In this document: positions 1-6,612 of the stretch, piece by piece
How the letters are laid out: each line of letters begins with the position of its first letter
How positions within the stretch are numbered: the stretch's first letter is position 1
From: Blastocatellia bacterium
Lineage (GTDB): Bacteria; Acidobacteriota; Blastocatellia; Pyrinomonadales; Pyrinomonadaceae
Reading direction: 5' to 3'
Assembly: GCA_003487805.1 (NCBI GenBank)
Contig: DNNE01000062.1
Coordinates: forward strand, 15,536 to 25,332
Length of the DNA: 9,797 nucleotides
Made by a program: the position numbers and the translations under genes
The notes under the pieces: model-generated
Told to the model about the DNA's origin: nothing
The model's input: only the letters and a program-made list of their open reading frames with translations
Databases searched by the model: none

Positions 1-20
1 GGCGGGACGCCCGTGCCACT

Positions 21-1439
21 CTAATCTTCGGGGACGGTTTTCACCCCAACACTTCGCACGATTCGTTCACGATAACGCCGCGCGTCGGCTTTGATCGTTT
101 CTTCATTGAGGGTAAGCAAGCGACGATCGCGCATCACTACGCGGCCTTCGATGACAACCGTACGCACATCGCCGGATTTCGCCGCATAAACTAAATCAGA
201 ATAGATGTTGTAGTAAGGAGTCTGATTCAAATCGTCAAGATCCACGATCGCGATGTCCGCGCGCTTCCCTGCCTCGAGCGAGCCAATTTCTTTTTCCAGG
301 TGCATGGCGCGCGCGCCGCGAATCGTAGCCATCTCGAAAGCCTCTTGAGCCGAAACAACTTTCGGGTCTTTGCTAATTAATTTATGCAGCTTCGCGGCAG
401 TGTCCATCTCTTCCCAAAGATTCAGATCGTTATTCGAAGCTGCGCCGTCGGTGCCTAAACCTACCGGCAAATCTTGCCTTAGCATCTCCGGCACCGGAGC
501 AACTCCGGAAGCAAGTTTCATGTTCGACTGCGGATTGTGAACAATGCCGACGCCAAGCTTCTTTAACAACCCAAGCTCTTCTTCGCTGGGCCAGACAACA
601 TGCGCGGCAATCACGCGATTGTTAAGAAACCCGATGCGATTAAGATAATCGATCGGGCTCGCGCCTTTCGCTTTAATGCTGTCATCAACTTCACGTTTCG
701 TTTCTGAAATGTGAGTGACAATCGGCGCGCCAGTGCGATCGGAAAAGGCTCGCACGGCTTTCAAGTGATCCTCGGAAACGGTGTAAGGCGCATGCGGAGC
801 GATCGCCGGAACGATCAGCGAATTCCCTTTCCAGTGCGCGACGAACTTTTCGACGTAGGCCATCGCTTCCGCGTTCGTCTTATTATCGGCGACCGGAAAA
901 TCGATGACAGTTTCACCGAGCACCCCGCGCATTCCGGCTTTGTAAGTTTCATCGGCGATCGCATCTTCGAAGTAATACATGTCGCAGTAAGTCGTCGTGC
1001 CACTGCGAATCATTTCCGCCAGACCCAGACGCGTCCCCACCCGCACGAAATCTTCCGTAACGTTCTTGGCTTCGGCGGGAAAGATATATTTCGTCAGCCA
1101 CTCCTGCAGATCGAGGTCGTCAGCGATGCCGCGGAAAAGCGTCATCGGCACGTGCGTGTGGCCGTTGATGAGACCGGGAATGACGACCTTTCCCTGGGCC
1201 TCGATCACCTGACGCGCACTATAGTTGAGATCCATCTCGGCCACCGTGGCGACGGCGACGATGCGACCATCCTTAATCGCAATGCCGCCATTTTCGATGA
1301 CCCGCCGCGAGCCGTCCATGGTCACGACAGTGCCGCCTCTGATGATTAGATCCACTTTGATTTCCGGTCGCTGAGCGAAAGACGATGAAGTCATACCGAG
1401 TATAACCAGAAGCACCGAAGTGATGCGTTTTGTCGCCAT
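21..1439 (-). CDS. Exported MTA/SAH-deaminase-like amidohydrolase
   Basis: A 472-residue metal-dependent amidohydrolase of the ATZ/TRZ group, closest by eye to 5-methylthioadenosine/S-adenosylhomocysteine deaminases, which turn the 6-amino group of an adenine nucleoside into 6-oxo and release ammonia. Visible residues: HTH at 94-96, followed by a stretch with RGIADDLDLQEWL typical of that group, PHAPYT at 215-220, HISET at 243-247 (metal His243, catalytic-type Glu246), His280, HNPQSN from 301, and metal Asp331 in GLGTDG. The start chosen is the ATG at 1439: it has AGGGGAAG six bases upstream and opens a signal peptide (KR, hydrophobic ITSVLLVILGM, then SSFA before Q, predicted cut after Ala22). 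A longer reading from a TTG at 1505 would run through the inverted repeat and is unlikely. The signal peptide implies action outside the cytoplasm, unlike the neighbouring salvage enzymes. The substrate is inferred; adenosine, MTA and SAH are the candidates. It is the last gene of the run within the window. Confidence 0.85.
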   Translation of the reverse strand: MATKRITSVLLVILGMTSSSFAQRPEIKVDLIIRGGTVVTMDGSRRVIENGGIAIKDGRIVAVATVAEMDLNYSARQVIEAQGKVVIPGLINGHTHVPMTLFRGIADDLDLQEWLTKYIFPAEAKNVTEDFVRVGTRLGLAEMIRSGTTTYCDMYYFEDAIADETYKAGMRGVLGETVIDFPVADNKTNAEAMAYVEKFVAHWKGNSLIVPAIAPHAPYTVSEDHLKAVRAFSDRTGAPIVTHISETKREVDDSIKAKGASPIDYLNRIGFLNNRVIAAHVVWPSEEELGLLKKLGVGIVHNPQSNMKLASGVAPVPEMLRQDLPVGLGTDGAASNNDLNLWEEMDTAAKLHKLISKDPKVVSAQEAFEMATIRGARAMHLEKEIGSLEAGKRADIAIVDLDDLNQTPYYNIYSDLVYAAKSGDVRTVVIEGRVVMRDRRLLTLNEETIKADARRYRERIVRSVGVKTVPED

Positions 1440-1445
1440 AGTCGA

Positions 1446-1453
1446 CTTCCCCT
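1446..1453 (-). promoter_or_regulatory. Ribosome binding site of the amidohydrolase
   Basis: AGGGGAAG on the minus strand lies six bases before the ATG at 1439. It decides the start in favour of the signal-peptide form rather than the TTG at 1505. Confidence 0.7.
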
Positions 1454-1463
1454 GATTAGGGCC

Positions 1464-1593
1464 GTTACAGAACCGCGAGCGGTAGCGAGCGGGATAAAGG
1501 CGCAACCCAAAACTGGTTTTTATCGCGGCCGATAGAGCAATCTCGATCCAGTTGAGTCCTTAACCCGCTCGCTACCGCTCGCGGTTCTGTAAC
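1464..1593. repeat. Perfect 30-bp inverted repeat with 70-nt centre
   Basis: The arms at 1464-1493 and 1564-1593 are exact reverse complements over 30 bases. Each arm holds a near-tandem unit, GCGAGCGG repeated after TA (1475-1482 and 1485-1492). The 70-nt centre is also structured: AACTGG at 1511-1516 pairs with CCAGTT at 1548-1553, and inside that TATCG at 1521-1525 pairs with CGATA at 1530-1534. The element fills most of the gap between cytidine deaminase and the amidohydrolase. No open reading frame of note and no T-run follow it, so it looks like a REP/MITE-type repeat or an mRNA hairpin rather than a terminator. Confidence 0.85.
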
Positions 1594-1617
1594 CTGTCTG
1601 GTAACAACTAACAGGCT

Positions 1618-2025
1618 CTATTTCCCTGCCTCTTTCAAGAACCGCGCATCAAACGCTTTCGGCAACAGATGCACAATGTCCACTTCTTCTCTTTGACCGC
1701 GAAGATTTGCCAGCGTAATTTTCGCGTGCTTACAGTACTCCCAGATAATCTGCCGGCAGGTACCGCAGGGCGGAGTTAATTGTTCGGTATCTACAACAAT
1801 GACGAGATCGGTAAAGTCTCGCTCACACTCAGACAGGGCTTTCCAAATCGCGACGCGCTCAGCACAGACCGTCAAGCCATAGCTTGCACTTTCGATGTTG
1901 CAACCGGTGAAGACTTTTCCTGCTTCCGTCCGCAGCGCTGCGCCTACCAGGAAATTAGAAAACGGCGCCAGCGAGCACGAGCGCGCTTCGGTAGCGATCC
2001 GTATAAGATTCTCAGTTTCGCTCAA
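1618..2025 (-). CDS. cdd: Cytidine deaminase
   Basis: Zinc-dependent deaminase converting cytidine or deoxycytidine to uridine or deoxyuridine in the cytoplasm. At 135 residues it has the length of the short tetrameric family. It shows the substrate-binding NIE at 43-45, the CAE motif at 54-56 (zinc Cys54, proton-shuttle Glu56) and PPCGTC at 85-90 (zinc Cys87 and Cys90). The start codon is TTG at 2025, supported by GGAGG six bases upstream; there is no internal Met to use instead. The first four bases (TTGA) overlap the stop codon of uridine kinase, so the two are very probably translationally coupled. Its product, uridine, is the substrate of the overlapping kinase gene. The protein ends with a slightly extended charged tail (KEAGK). 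Confidence 0.96.
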   Translation of the reverse strand: MSETENLIRIATEARSCSLAPFSNFLVGAALRTEAGKVFTGCNIESASYGLTVCAERVAIWKALSECERDFTDLVIVVDTEQLTPPCGTCRQIIWEYCKHAKITLANLRGQREEVDIVHLLPKAFDARFLKEAGK

Positions 2026-2657
2026 CTCTGGCCTCCAACTGAATCATATGACCTGGCCAGTCTCTCGCGAATCTTTCCGCTTATCAAATCAATGCTCACA
2101 AGATTATGACCACCCTCAGGAATAATTACATCAGCAAATCGTTTCGACGATTCGACAAATTGAATATGCATCGGCCGCACGGTCGCCACGTATTGTTCGA
2201 TTACTGAATCAAGCGTGCGGCCGCGTTCGGCGATGTCGCGTCGCAGGCGGCGAATAAACCGGATATCGTCCGGCGTATCCACAAAAACCTTGATGTCCAT
2301 CTGTTCCAGCAGGCGCGGCTCGGCAAAGATCAGGATCCCTTCAACAATCACAATTGGTTTTGGCGAGATGGGCGTCGTATCGGGCAAGCGCGAGTGCGTG
2401 CGAAAATCATAGATGGGAAGTTCAACCGGCTCACCCGCGTTCAGCTTCTTGAGATGATTAATCAGCAGCTCGTTATCGACAGCGTCCGGATGATCGAAGT
2501 TCGCCGCGTTACGATAATCAAGCGGCATGTCCTTCAAATTGCGATAGTAAAGGTCCTGTTGAATGAAGACGACTTCGTCGGCGCGCACGGATTCCAGTAT
2601 CCGATTCGCCACTGTTGTCTTGCCTGAGCCGGTGCCGCCACAAATTCCAATGATCAT
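2022..2657 (-). CDS. udk: Uridine kinase (uridine/cytidine monophosphokinase)
   Basis: ATP- or GTP-dependent phosphorylation of uridine or cytidine to UMP or CMP, the committing step of pyrimidine salvage. The 211-residue protein has the family's normal length and motif order: P-loop GGTGSGKTT at 7-15, QQDLYYR at 33-39, NFDHPDA at 53-59, YDFRTHSR at 83-90, VEGIL at 105-109, RRDIAERGR at 139-147 (the lid arginines) and RPMH at 161-164. The family's usual FVxPxK segment reads FVESSK here. The ATG at 2657 fits the usual N-terminus a few residues before the P-loop, but no clear Shine-Dalgarno sequence precedes it. It follows a heptamer-arm element and its stop overlaps the start of cdd. Confidence 0.96.
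   Translation of the reverse strand: MIIGICGGTGSGKTTVANRILESVRADEVVFIQQDLYYRNLKDMPLDYRNAANFDHPDAVDNELLINHLKKLNAGEPVELPIYDFRTHSRLPDTTPISPKPIVIVEGILIFAEPRLLEQMDIKVFVDTPDDIRFIRRLRRDIAERGRTLDSVIEQYVATVRPMHIQFVESSKRFADVIIPEGGHNLVSIDLISGKIRERLARSYDSVGGQS
2032..2036 (-). promoter_or_regulatory. Strong ribosome binding site before the TTG start of cdd
   Basis: GGAGG on the minus strand is six bases before TTG at 2025 and lies inside the 3' end of the uridine kinase gene. It is the main reason to accept the non-ATG start. Confidence 0.75.
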
Positions 2658-2680
2658 CGTTAGTGATTGTTCTAGTTGTT

Positions 2681-2791
2681 GGTTTCTGTACTTTGTCCTT
2701 AGTGCTTCGATTTCTTATGAACGAACCGCTTCAAAACCAGAGGCTCAAGCTGGATTACACATCAAAGTCCAAAGCCCAAAGTACAAAGACC
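2681..2791. repeat. Heptamer-arm inverted element, copy 1 (udk-PNP gap)
   Basis: Left arm, in steps of seven from 2681: GGTTTCT, GTACTTT, GTCCTTA, GTGCTTC, GATTTCT. Right arm, from 2764: AAAGTCC, AAAGCCC, AAAGTAC, AAAGACC. The outermost 15 bases of each arm (2681-2695 and 2777-2791) match as an inverted repeat at 13 positions, and four heptamers match at 20 of 28. The centre (2716-2763) holds no gene. It occupies most of the 140-bp gap between the phosphorylase stop and the uridine kinase start. The right-arm consensus AAAGNNC is the same family as the elements at 4687-4757 and 8128-8620. Confidence 0.75.
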
Positions 2792-2797
2792 ATCTGC

Positions 2798-3658
2798 TTA
2801 AGCGAGTTTCGCAATAACTCTTCTCAACAATTCCGTAAACTGTTCGCGCACACTCTCGCCGGTTGCGATCACCTGGCTATGATCGACGGGACGATTCGAA
2901 ACACCCGCGGCCAGATTGGTGATGCAAGAGATTCCGATCACGCGCATGTCCATGTGTCGCGCCACGATTGCTTCGGGAACGGTGCTCATGCCGACGGCGT
3001 CTGCTCCCAGGGTTCGGACCATGTGAATCTCAGCGGGCGTTTCGTAACTCGGCCCTGTCAGCGCGGCGTAGACACCTCTGCGCATATCGATGTTCAGAGC
3101 TTTGGCTTCTTCAATGACGATGTTCTGCAAATCAGGATCGTAGGTCGAGGTCAGATCAGGAAATCGTGGTCCAAAGCGTTCGTCGTTTCCGCCTATCAAA
3201 GGATTCACGCCCATCAGATTGATGTGATCGCTGATCACCATTAAAGAACCCGGCGTAAATTCGGTATTCAACGAGCCCGCCGCGTTCGTCAAAATCAACG
3301 TCCGCACACCCAGGGATTTCAGGACTCGGATTGGAAACGTGACGTCTTCGAGCGAGTATCCTTCATAGAAATGAAACCGGCCCTGCATCGCAGCGATGGG
3401 AACTTCACCGGCCTTTCCAATCACCAGGCGGCCCGCGTGACCTTCGACGGTCGCCTGCGCAAAACCAGCGATCTCTTTGTACGCCAGCGACGTTGATTCA
3501 GTCAGTTCGTCGGCGAATGCGCCCAGGCCGCTGCCCAGAACGATTGCGATCGAGGGTTCCGTCCTCGCATTTGAACGAATCTGTTCCGCGGCGCGTTGCG
3601 CGCGGTCGTATAGTGTCGGGGTATCTGCTTCTGACATTTTGGTGTGCACTGAAGACAT
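2798..3658 (-). CDS. punA: Purine nucleoside phosphorylase, 6-oxopurine type
   Basis: Trimeric-class purine nucleoside phosphorylase: inosine or guanosine plus phosphate gives the free base plus ribose-1-phosphate. The 286-residue length is usual for the class. Motifs: GSGLG at 42-46 (phosphate loop), GRFHFYEGY at 93-101, NAAG at 125-128, TGPSYETPAE at 201-210 with base-binding Glu206, MSTVPE at 224-229, and Asn248 in CITNLAAG. An Asn at that position is the family's mark of 6-oxopurine specificity, where MTA phosphorylases have Asp. Adenosine would therefore need prior deamination. The start is uncertain: ATG at 3658 or a second ATG at 3637, neither with a good Shine-Dalgarno sequence. The sequence before LYDRAQ is not diagnostic. 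The gene links the transporter genes to the salvage enzymes. Confidence 0.94.
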   Translation of the reverse strand: MSSVHTKMSEADTPTLYDRAQRAAEQIRSNARTEPSIAIVLGSGLGAFADELTESTSLAYKEIAGFAQATVEGHAGRLVIGKAGEVPIAAMQGRFHFYEGYSLEDVTFPIRVLKSLGVRTLILTNAAGSLNTEFTPGSLMVISDHINLMGVNPLIGGNDERFGPRFPDLTSTYDPDLQNIVIEEAKALNIDMRRGVYAALTGPSYETPAEIHMVRTLGADAVGMSTVPEAIVARHMDMRVIGISCITNLAAGVSNRPVDHSQVIATGESVREQFTELLRRVIAKLA

Positions 3659-3681
3659 TACAACAGGAATCTAGTTTCGAG

Positions 3682-3699
3682 TTCAAGCTTAAGCTTGAA
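3682..3699. repeat. 18-bp perfect palindrome
   Basis: TTCAAGCTTAAGCTTGAA is its own reverse complement, with no spacer. It lies in the 71-bp gap between permease 2 and the phosphorylase, 24 bases before the phosphorylase ATG. It could be a dimeric protein-binding site or part of a repeat remnant; the sequence does not decide between these. Confidence 0.6.
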
Positions 3700-3703
3700 G
3701 CAA

Positions 3704-3722
3704 CGCAATTTGGCAAATTGCG
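3704..3722 (-). other. Hairpin just after the permease 2 stop codon
   Basis: CGCAATTT and AAATTGCG form an 8-bp stem around a 3-base loop, seven bases after the TAA of permease 2. The bases that follow on the minus strand (TTGCTTC) are not a T-run, so a rho-independent terminator is not supported. An mRNA-stabilising or processing hairpin between the transporter and enzyme halves of the operon is possible. Confidence 0.55.
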
Positions 3723-3729
3723 CTACAGC

Positions 3730-4674
3730 TTACCTTTCTTTTTGATAAGCAGTTCCCAGAGCTTTCGGCGCGCGTGACTGGCCGATGAAGCCAGCGAGCA
3801 CGATGATGGTAAGCACGTAAGGGATCATCTGAATGAATTGGACGGGGATGTCTTCACCTGAGGGCAGCTTGGCCACGCCCTGCATTTGAATCGTCATCGC
3901 GTCAGCAAAGCCAAACAACAAACAGGCGAGCATCGTCTGCACCGGGCGCCACTTGCCAAAGATCAAAGCAGCCAAAGCGATAAAGCCGCGGCCCGCAGCC
4001 ATGTTGCGAGTAAAGAGAGAGGACTGACCTATAGAGAGGTACGCGCCACCGATTCCTGCTAAGGCGCCAGACATGATCACGCCAACATACCGCATTCGAT
4101 TGACTGCTACGCCGGCTGCGTCGGCGGCTTCGGGATTCTCGCCAACCGCGCGCAGGCGCAAACCGAACGGCGTGCGATACAAGACGTAACGCGTGACGAA
4201 AACCACCACGACGGCCAGCAACGAAATGATCGAAACGTCGGTGAAGATTCTCCAGGCAGGCATGAAAGGTACGAAACGAGCGAGTACCGGCAACAGATTC
4301 TCTTTCGGAATCTGCGGCGTTGAGCCGGAAGACAAAAACAGCGCGCCGCTCAGTACGGCGGGCAAACCAATGAACAGAATGTTGATGCCCGTTCCGGTGA
4401 CCACTTGATCAGCTTTGAAGCGAATGCAAGCCAACGCGAGGATGTATGCGACTGATGCGCCGGCAACGATTGCCGCGCCCAGACCCACCCACGGGCTGTG
4501 CGCATAGTACGTCACCGAAGCAGCGGTGAATGCTCCGGCTAACAACAAACCTTCGAGGGCAATATTGATGACGCCCGATCTCTCTGAATACAAACCACCC
4601 AGCGCCGCCAACACCAGGGGCGTTGCCAGGCGAATTGTCGAGAACAACAGAGATAAGGTAAAGATTTGGCGCAT
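3730..4674 (-). CDS. BMP-class nucleoside ABC permease, second subunit (NupQ-like)
   Basis: Integral membrane subunit of an ABC importer, BPD_transp_2 family, matching the shorter of the two permeases in nucleoside systems such as B. subtilis NupPQ. The 314 residues are mostly hydrophobic. They include ERSGVINIALEG at 31-42, the characteristic N-terminal helix motif of this subunit, and a cytoplasmic EAA-like loop GLRLRAVGENPEAADAAGV at 171-189 that should contact the ATPase. Hydrophobic blocks near 66-84, 95-114, 148-164, 196-215, 228-260 and 284-298 are the likely transmembrane segments. The ATG at 4674 is preceded by the heptamer element and shows no Shine-Dalgarno sequence. It forms the channel with the 368-residue permease upstream. 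Confidence 0.94.
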   Translation of the reverse strand: MRQIFTLSLLFSTIRLATPLVLAALGGLYSERSGVINIALEGLLLAGAFTAASVTYYAHSPWVGLGAAIVAGASVAYILALACIRFKADQVVTGTGINILFIGLPAVLSGALFLSSGSTPQIPKENLLPVLARFVPFMPAWRIFTDVSIISLLAVVVVFVTRYVLYRTPFGLRLRAVGENPEAADAAGVAVNRMRYVGVIMSGALAGIGGAYLSIGQSSLFTRNMAAGRGFIALAALIFGKWRPVQTMLACLLFGFADAMTIQMQGVAKLPSGEDIPVQFIQMIPYVLTIIVLAGFIGQSRAPKALGTAYQKER

Positions 4675-4686
4675 GGTTAACGATTA

Positions 4687-4757
4687 GAGCTTAGATTTTA
4701 GTGCTTAGAATGTCGCCGACCGATCAGACTAAGCTCTAAGCTCTAAACTCTAAGCTC
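4687..4757. repeat. Heptamer-arm inverted element, copy 2 (permease gap)
   Basis: Left arm: GAGCTTA, GATTTTA, GTGCTTA (4687-4707). Right arm: TAAGCTC, TAAGCTC, TAAACTC, TAAGCTC (4730-4757). The arms 4687-4708 and 4736-4757 are inverted repeats matching at 20 of 22 bases, around a short gene-free centre. The element fills the 81-bp gap between the two permeases, and its right end overlaps the TGA stop of permease 1. In RNA it would be a compact hairpin. Confidence 0.85.
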
Positions 4758-5862
4758 ATACCTTCGCTTTCTTCATCAAACCAAACTTCTTCAACGGCCC
4801 GCGGAACATCGCTTCCGCGGCCACGAAAATGATCACGATTCCCTGCAACATATCCACGATGTCCTTCGAAACATGAATCGTGTAGGCATCGACGAAGATG
4901 CCGCCGCGCAACAGAATCGCGAACAGGATCGCAGCCAGGAAAACGCCCACCGGATGATTGCGCCCCAGCAGTGCGACAGCGATACCCACGAAGCCATAGT
5001 TTGCCGAGAAGCCATCGTAGTAACGATGCCGGTAGCCGAGTACTTCGTTGATTCCGACCATGCCGGCCAGGCCTCCTGAAATCGCCATCGCCAAAATGAT
5101 CTGTTTGCGGATCGAAATGCCACCGTATTCCGCGGCCGACGGATTCGCGCCCGTCGCGCGCATCTCGTAACCCCATTTCGTCTTCCACAGAAATACATAG
5201 ACCAGAATGCAGGCGATGACCGCGAGAATAAACGCGAAGTTCAGTGGGATTCTCGCCGGCAATCCGGGAATGAATCTGCCGAGGGTCGGCAAGCTTGCAT
5301 TCGGACTGATCGGCGCGGTTTGCATGATCGCGTCGCCGGGAATCTTGTAATGATATTGAGTGAAGTAGCTGAGCAGCGCCACCGCGATGAAGTTCAACAT
5401 GATCGTGTTGATGACCTCATGCGAGCCAAACTTCGCTTTGAGGATTCCCGGAATGCCGCCCCAAATTGCACCCGCGACGATCGCGGCGAGGCAACACATC
5501 GGAACCAGCAGAATCGCCGGCAGGTGGGCGATCTGCGAGATCACGGTATTGTCAGGAGCCGGCGCGCCGAACTTGAATCCAACCCAGGCGGCCGCAAATG
5601 CCGCGACGTAGAGCTGGCCTTCTGCCCCGATATTCAGCAGTCCGCAACGAAACGCCACTGCCACCGCCAGTCCGGTAAAGATCAGAGGTGTCGCATTGAA
5701 AAGCGTATAGCCGATTCCGTCGGGCCATGAGAACGCGCTGCCGATTAACAACTTATACGTTTGAAACGGGCTGTCGCCGATAATCCACACGACGATGCCG
5801 CCGACGACGAAGGCAGCGAAGACGGCAATCAGTGGAAACAGAATCTCGCGTAAAAGTTTCAT
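4756..5862 (-). CDS. BMP-class nucleoside ABC permease, first subunit (NupP-like)
   Basis: The longer permease of the pair, 368 residues, BPD_transp_2 family. A single N-terminal helix (about 9-28) and an extracytoplasmic stretch precede TPLIFTGLAVAVAFRCGLLN (58-77), which continues into IGAEGQL at 78-84; this is the family hallmark. The EAA-like cytoplasmic loop GYEMRATGANPSAAEYGGI lies at 231-249. Further hydrophobic blocks are near 86-97, 113-135, 152-168, 208-226, 255-272, 288-299, 305-318 and 336-350. The C-terminus is basic (KKFGLMKKAKV). The ATG at 5862 comes one base after the TGA of the preceding gene, so translation is probably coupled; only a weak GGA lies upstream. It works with permease 2 and the ATPase. 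Confidence 0.95.
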   Translation of the reverse strand: MKLLREILFPLIAVFAAFVVGGIVVWIIGDSPFQTYKLLIGSAFSWPDGIGYTLFNATPLIFTGLAVAVAFRCGLLNIGAEGQLYVAAFAAAWVGFKFGAPAPDNTVISQIAHLPAILLVPMCCLAAIVAGAIWGGIPGILKAKFGSHEVINTIMLNFIAVALLSYFTQYHYKIPGDAIMQTAPISPNASLPTLGRFIPGLPARIPLNFAFILAVIACILVYVFLWKTKWGYEMRATGANPSAAEYGGISIRKQIILAMAISGGLAGMVGINEVLGYRHRYYDGFSANYGFVGIAVALLGRNHPVGVFLAAILFAILLRGGIFVDAYTIHVSKDIVDMLQGIVIIFVAAEAMFRGPLKKFGLMKKAKV

Positions 5863-5863
5863 G

Positions 5864-6580
5864 TCAGTTATCCGACCAGGCGGTTTTCAACGCACCGCCG
5901 AGGGTCGCGATCCGCTTCAAGTTGGGCGCATCAGTAATCAGTCCAGCGCACTTCACCTGTAATCCCTGTGTCCAGAAAACGACGGCTGGACGTTGCTTCT
6001 CTTTCAAACTCTGAGTCAAATCCAGCAGCGCGCGCTCAGCATCCGCAGTCATTAAGCGGCGAGGTAAACCTTCATCAGTCGTGAAAACCAGATATTGCCG
6101 CAGCAAATCAGGACTGCCTTGCTTCACCTCATGCAGGTGCGCGGCATCCGGGGCTTCGTTTCCCAAAGACATGTGCAAGAGCACTTTCAAAGCCGCCTGC
6201 ATCAATATGCTGCCCAGGTCGAAATTCACCGGCATGTCCTTTGGGCGCGGACCAATCAAAACCAGCCCTTCAGGTAATTTCACATCCTCGCTTCGCCACG
6301 TCGTGTTTTGCAACGGCGACCCACCGGCGCCACTACCCGCGGAACCGCTCTCTATATCCAATGACCAGGCGCCGTCTTCTCTCGACCCTTGGCTGAGGCG
6401 GTAGCGCAACACATTTCCCGAACCAAGCTGCGACAGTTCGTAGCTTTTCTGATACTGCCAACCCTGTGATTGAGCGAGCTGTGCCAAAGCGCTCTCGTTA
6501 ATCTTTTGCCGCCGTTGTGTAAACCACAGCACGCCGCCAAGCACGGCCAGAATGACGACCACCATGATCAGGGCTTGCAT
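5864..6580 (-). CDS. Membrane-anchored protein of unknown function within the ABC operon
   Basis: I do not recognise this 238-residue protein. It has one N-terminal hydrophobic helix (about 3-20) followed at once by RRQK, which by the positive-inside rule puts the remaining 215 or so residues in the cytoplasm. The soluble part opens with an SQGW segment (residues 38-41) and a strand-rich region, then a Gly/Ser-rich stretch at 78-89 (probably a linker). Next come LPEGLVLIGPRP at 102-113, a hydrophobic helix near 124-138, and a C-terminal part with FTTDEGLPRRLMTADAERA at 166-184. The pattern of a membrane anchor plus a domain starting with an x-x-GW segment is seen in several uncharacterised bacterial families; no assignment is made. 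It sits between the ATPase (32-bp gap) and permease 1 (1-bp gap), so it is very likely co-expressed with the transporter and may be an accessory or regulatory subunit. Confidence 0.8.
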   Translation of the reverse strand: MQALIMVVVILAVLGGVLWFTQRRQKINESALAQLAQSQGWQYQKSYELSQLGSGNVLRYRLSQGSREDGAWSLDIESGSAGSGAGGSPLQNTTWRSEDVKLPEGLVLIGPRPKDMPVNFDLGSILMQAALKVLLHMSLGNEAPDAAHLHEVKQGSPDLLRQYLVFTTDEGLPRRLMTADAERALLDLTQSLKEKQRPAVVFWTQGLQVKCAGLITDAPNLKRIATLGGALKTAWSDN

Positions 6581-6585
6581 GAAAT

Positions 6586-6591
6586 CTCACC
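6586..6591 (-). promoter_or_regulatory. Ribosome binding site of the unknown protein
   Basis: GGTGAG on the minus strand lies five bases before the ATG at 6580 and supports that start. Confidence 0.6.
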
Positions 6592-6612
6592 GCCGCCGAT
6601 TTTCGGGCGGAC

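Noticed and set aside
711..1349. A 212-codon open frame on the plus strand
   Set aside because: It lies wholly antisense to the well-supported amidohydrolase, has a low-complexity composition rich in His, Arg and Asp typical of a shadow frame, and has no recognisable motif.
1440..1505. Longer N-terminus of the amidohydrolase from the TTG at 1505
   Set aside because: It would translate one arm of the inverted repeat, has no ribosome site, and would place the signal peptide internally.
2663..3244. A 193-codon plus-strand frame across the udk-PNP gap
   Set aside because: Most of it is antisense to the phosphorylase, and the start falls in the repeat element; no family features.
3704..3722. Rho-independent terminator after permease 2
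   Set aside because: The stem is AT-rich at its top and is not followed by a run of T on the minus strand.
4736..5188. A 150-codon minus-strand frame overlapping permease 1
   Set aside because: It is out of frame with the hallmark-bearing permease, is rich in Arg, Gly and Asp, and runs through the heptamer element; it is a shadow.
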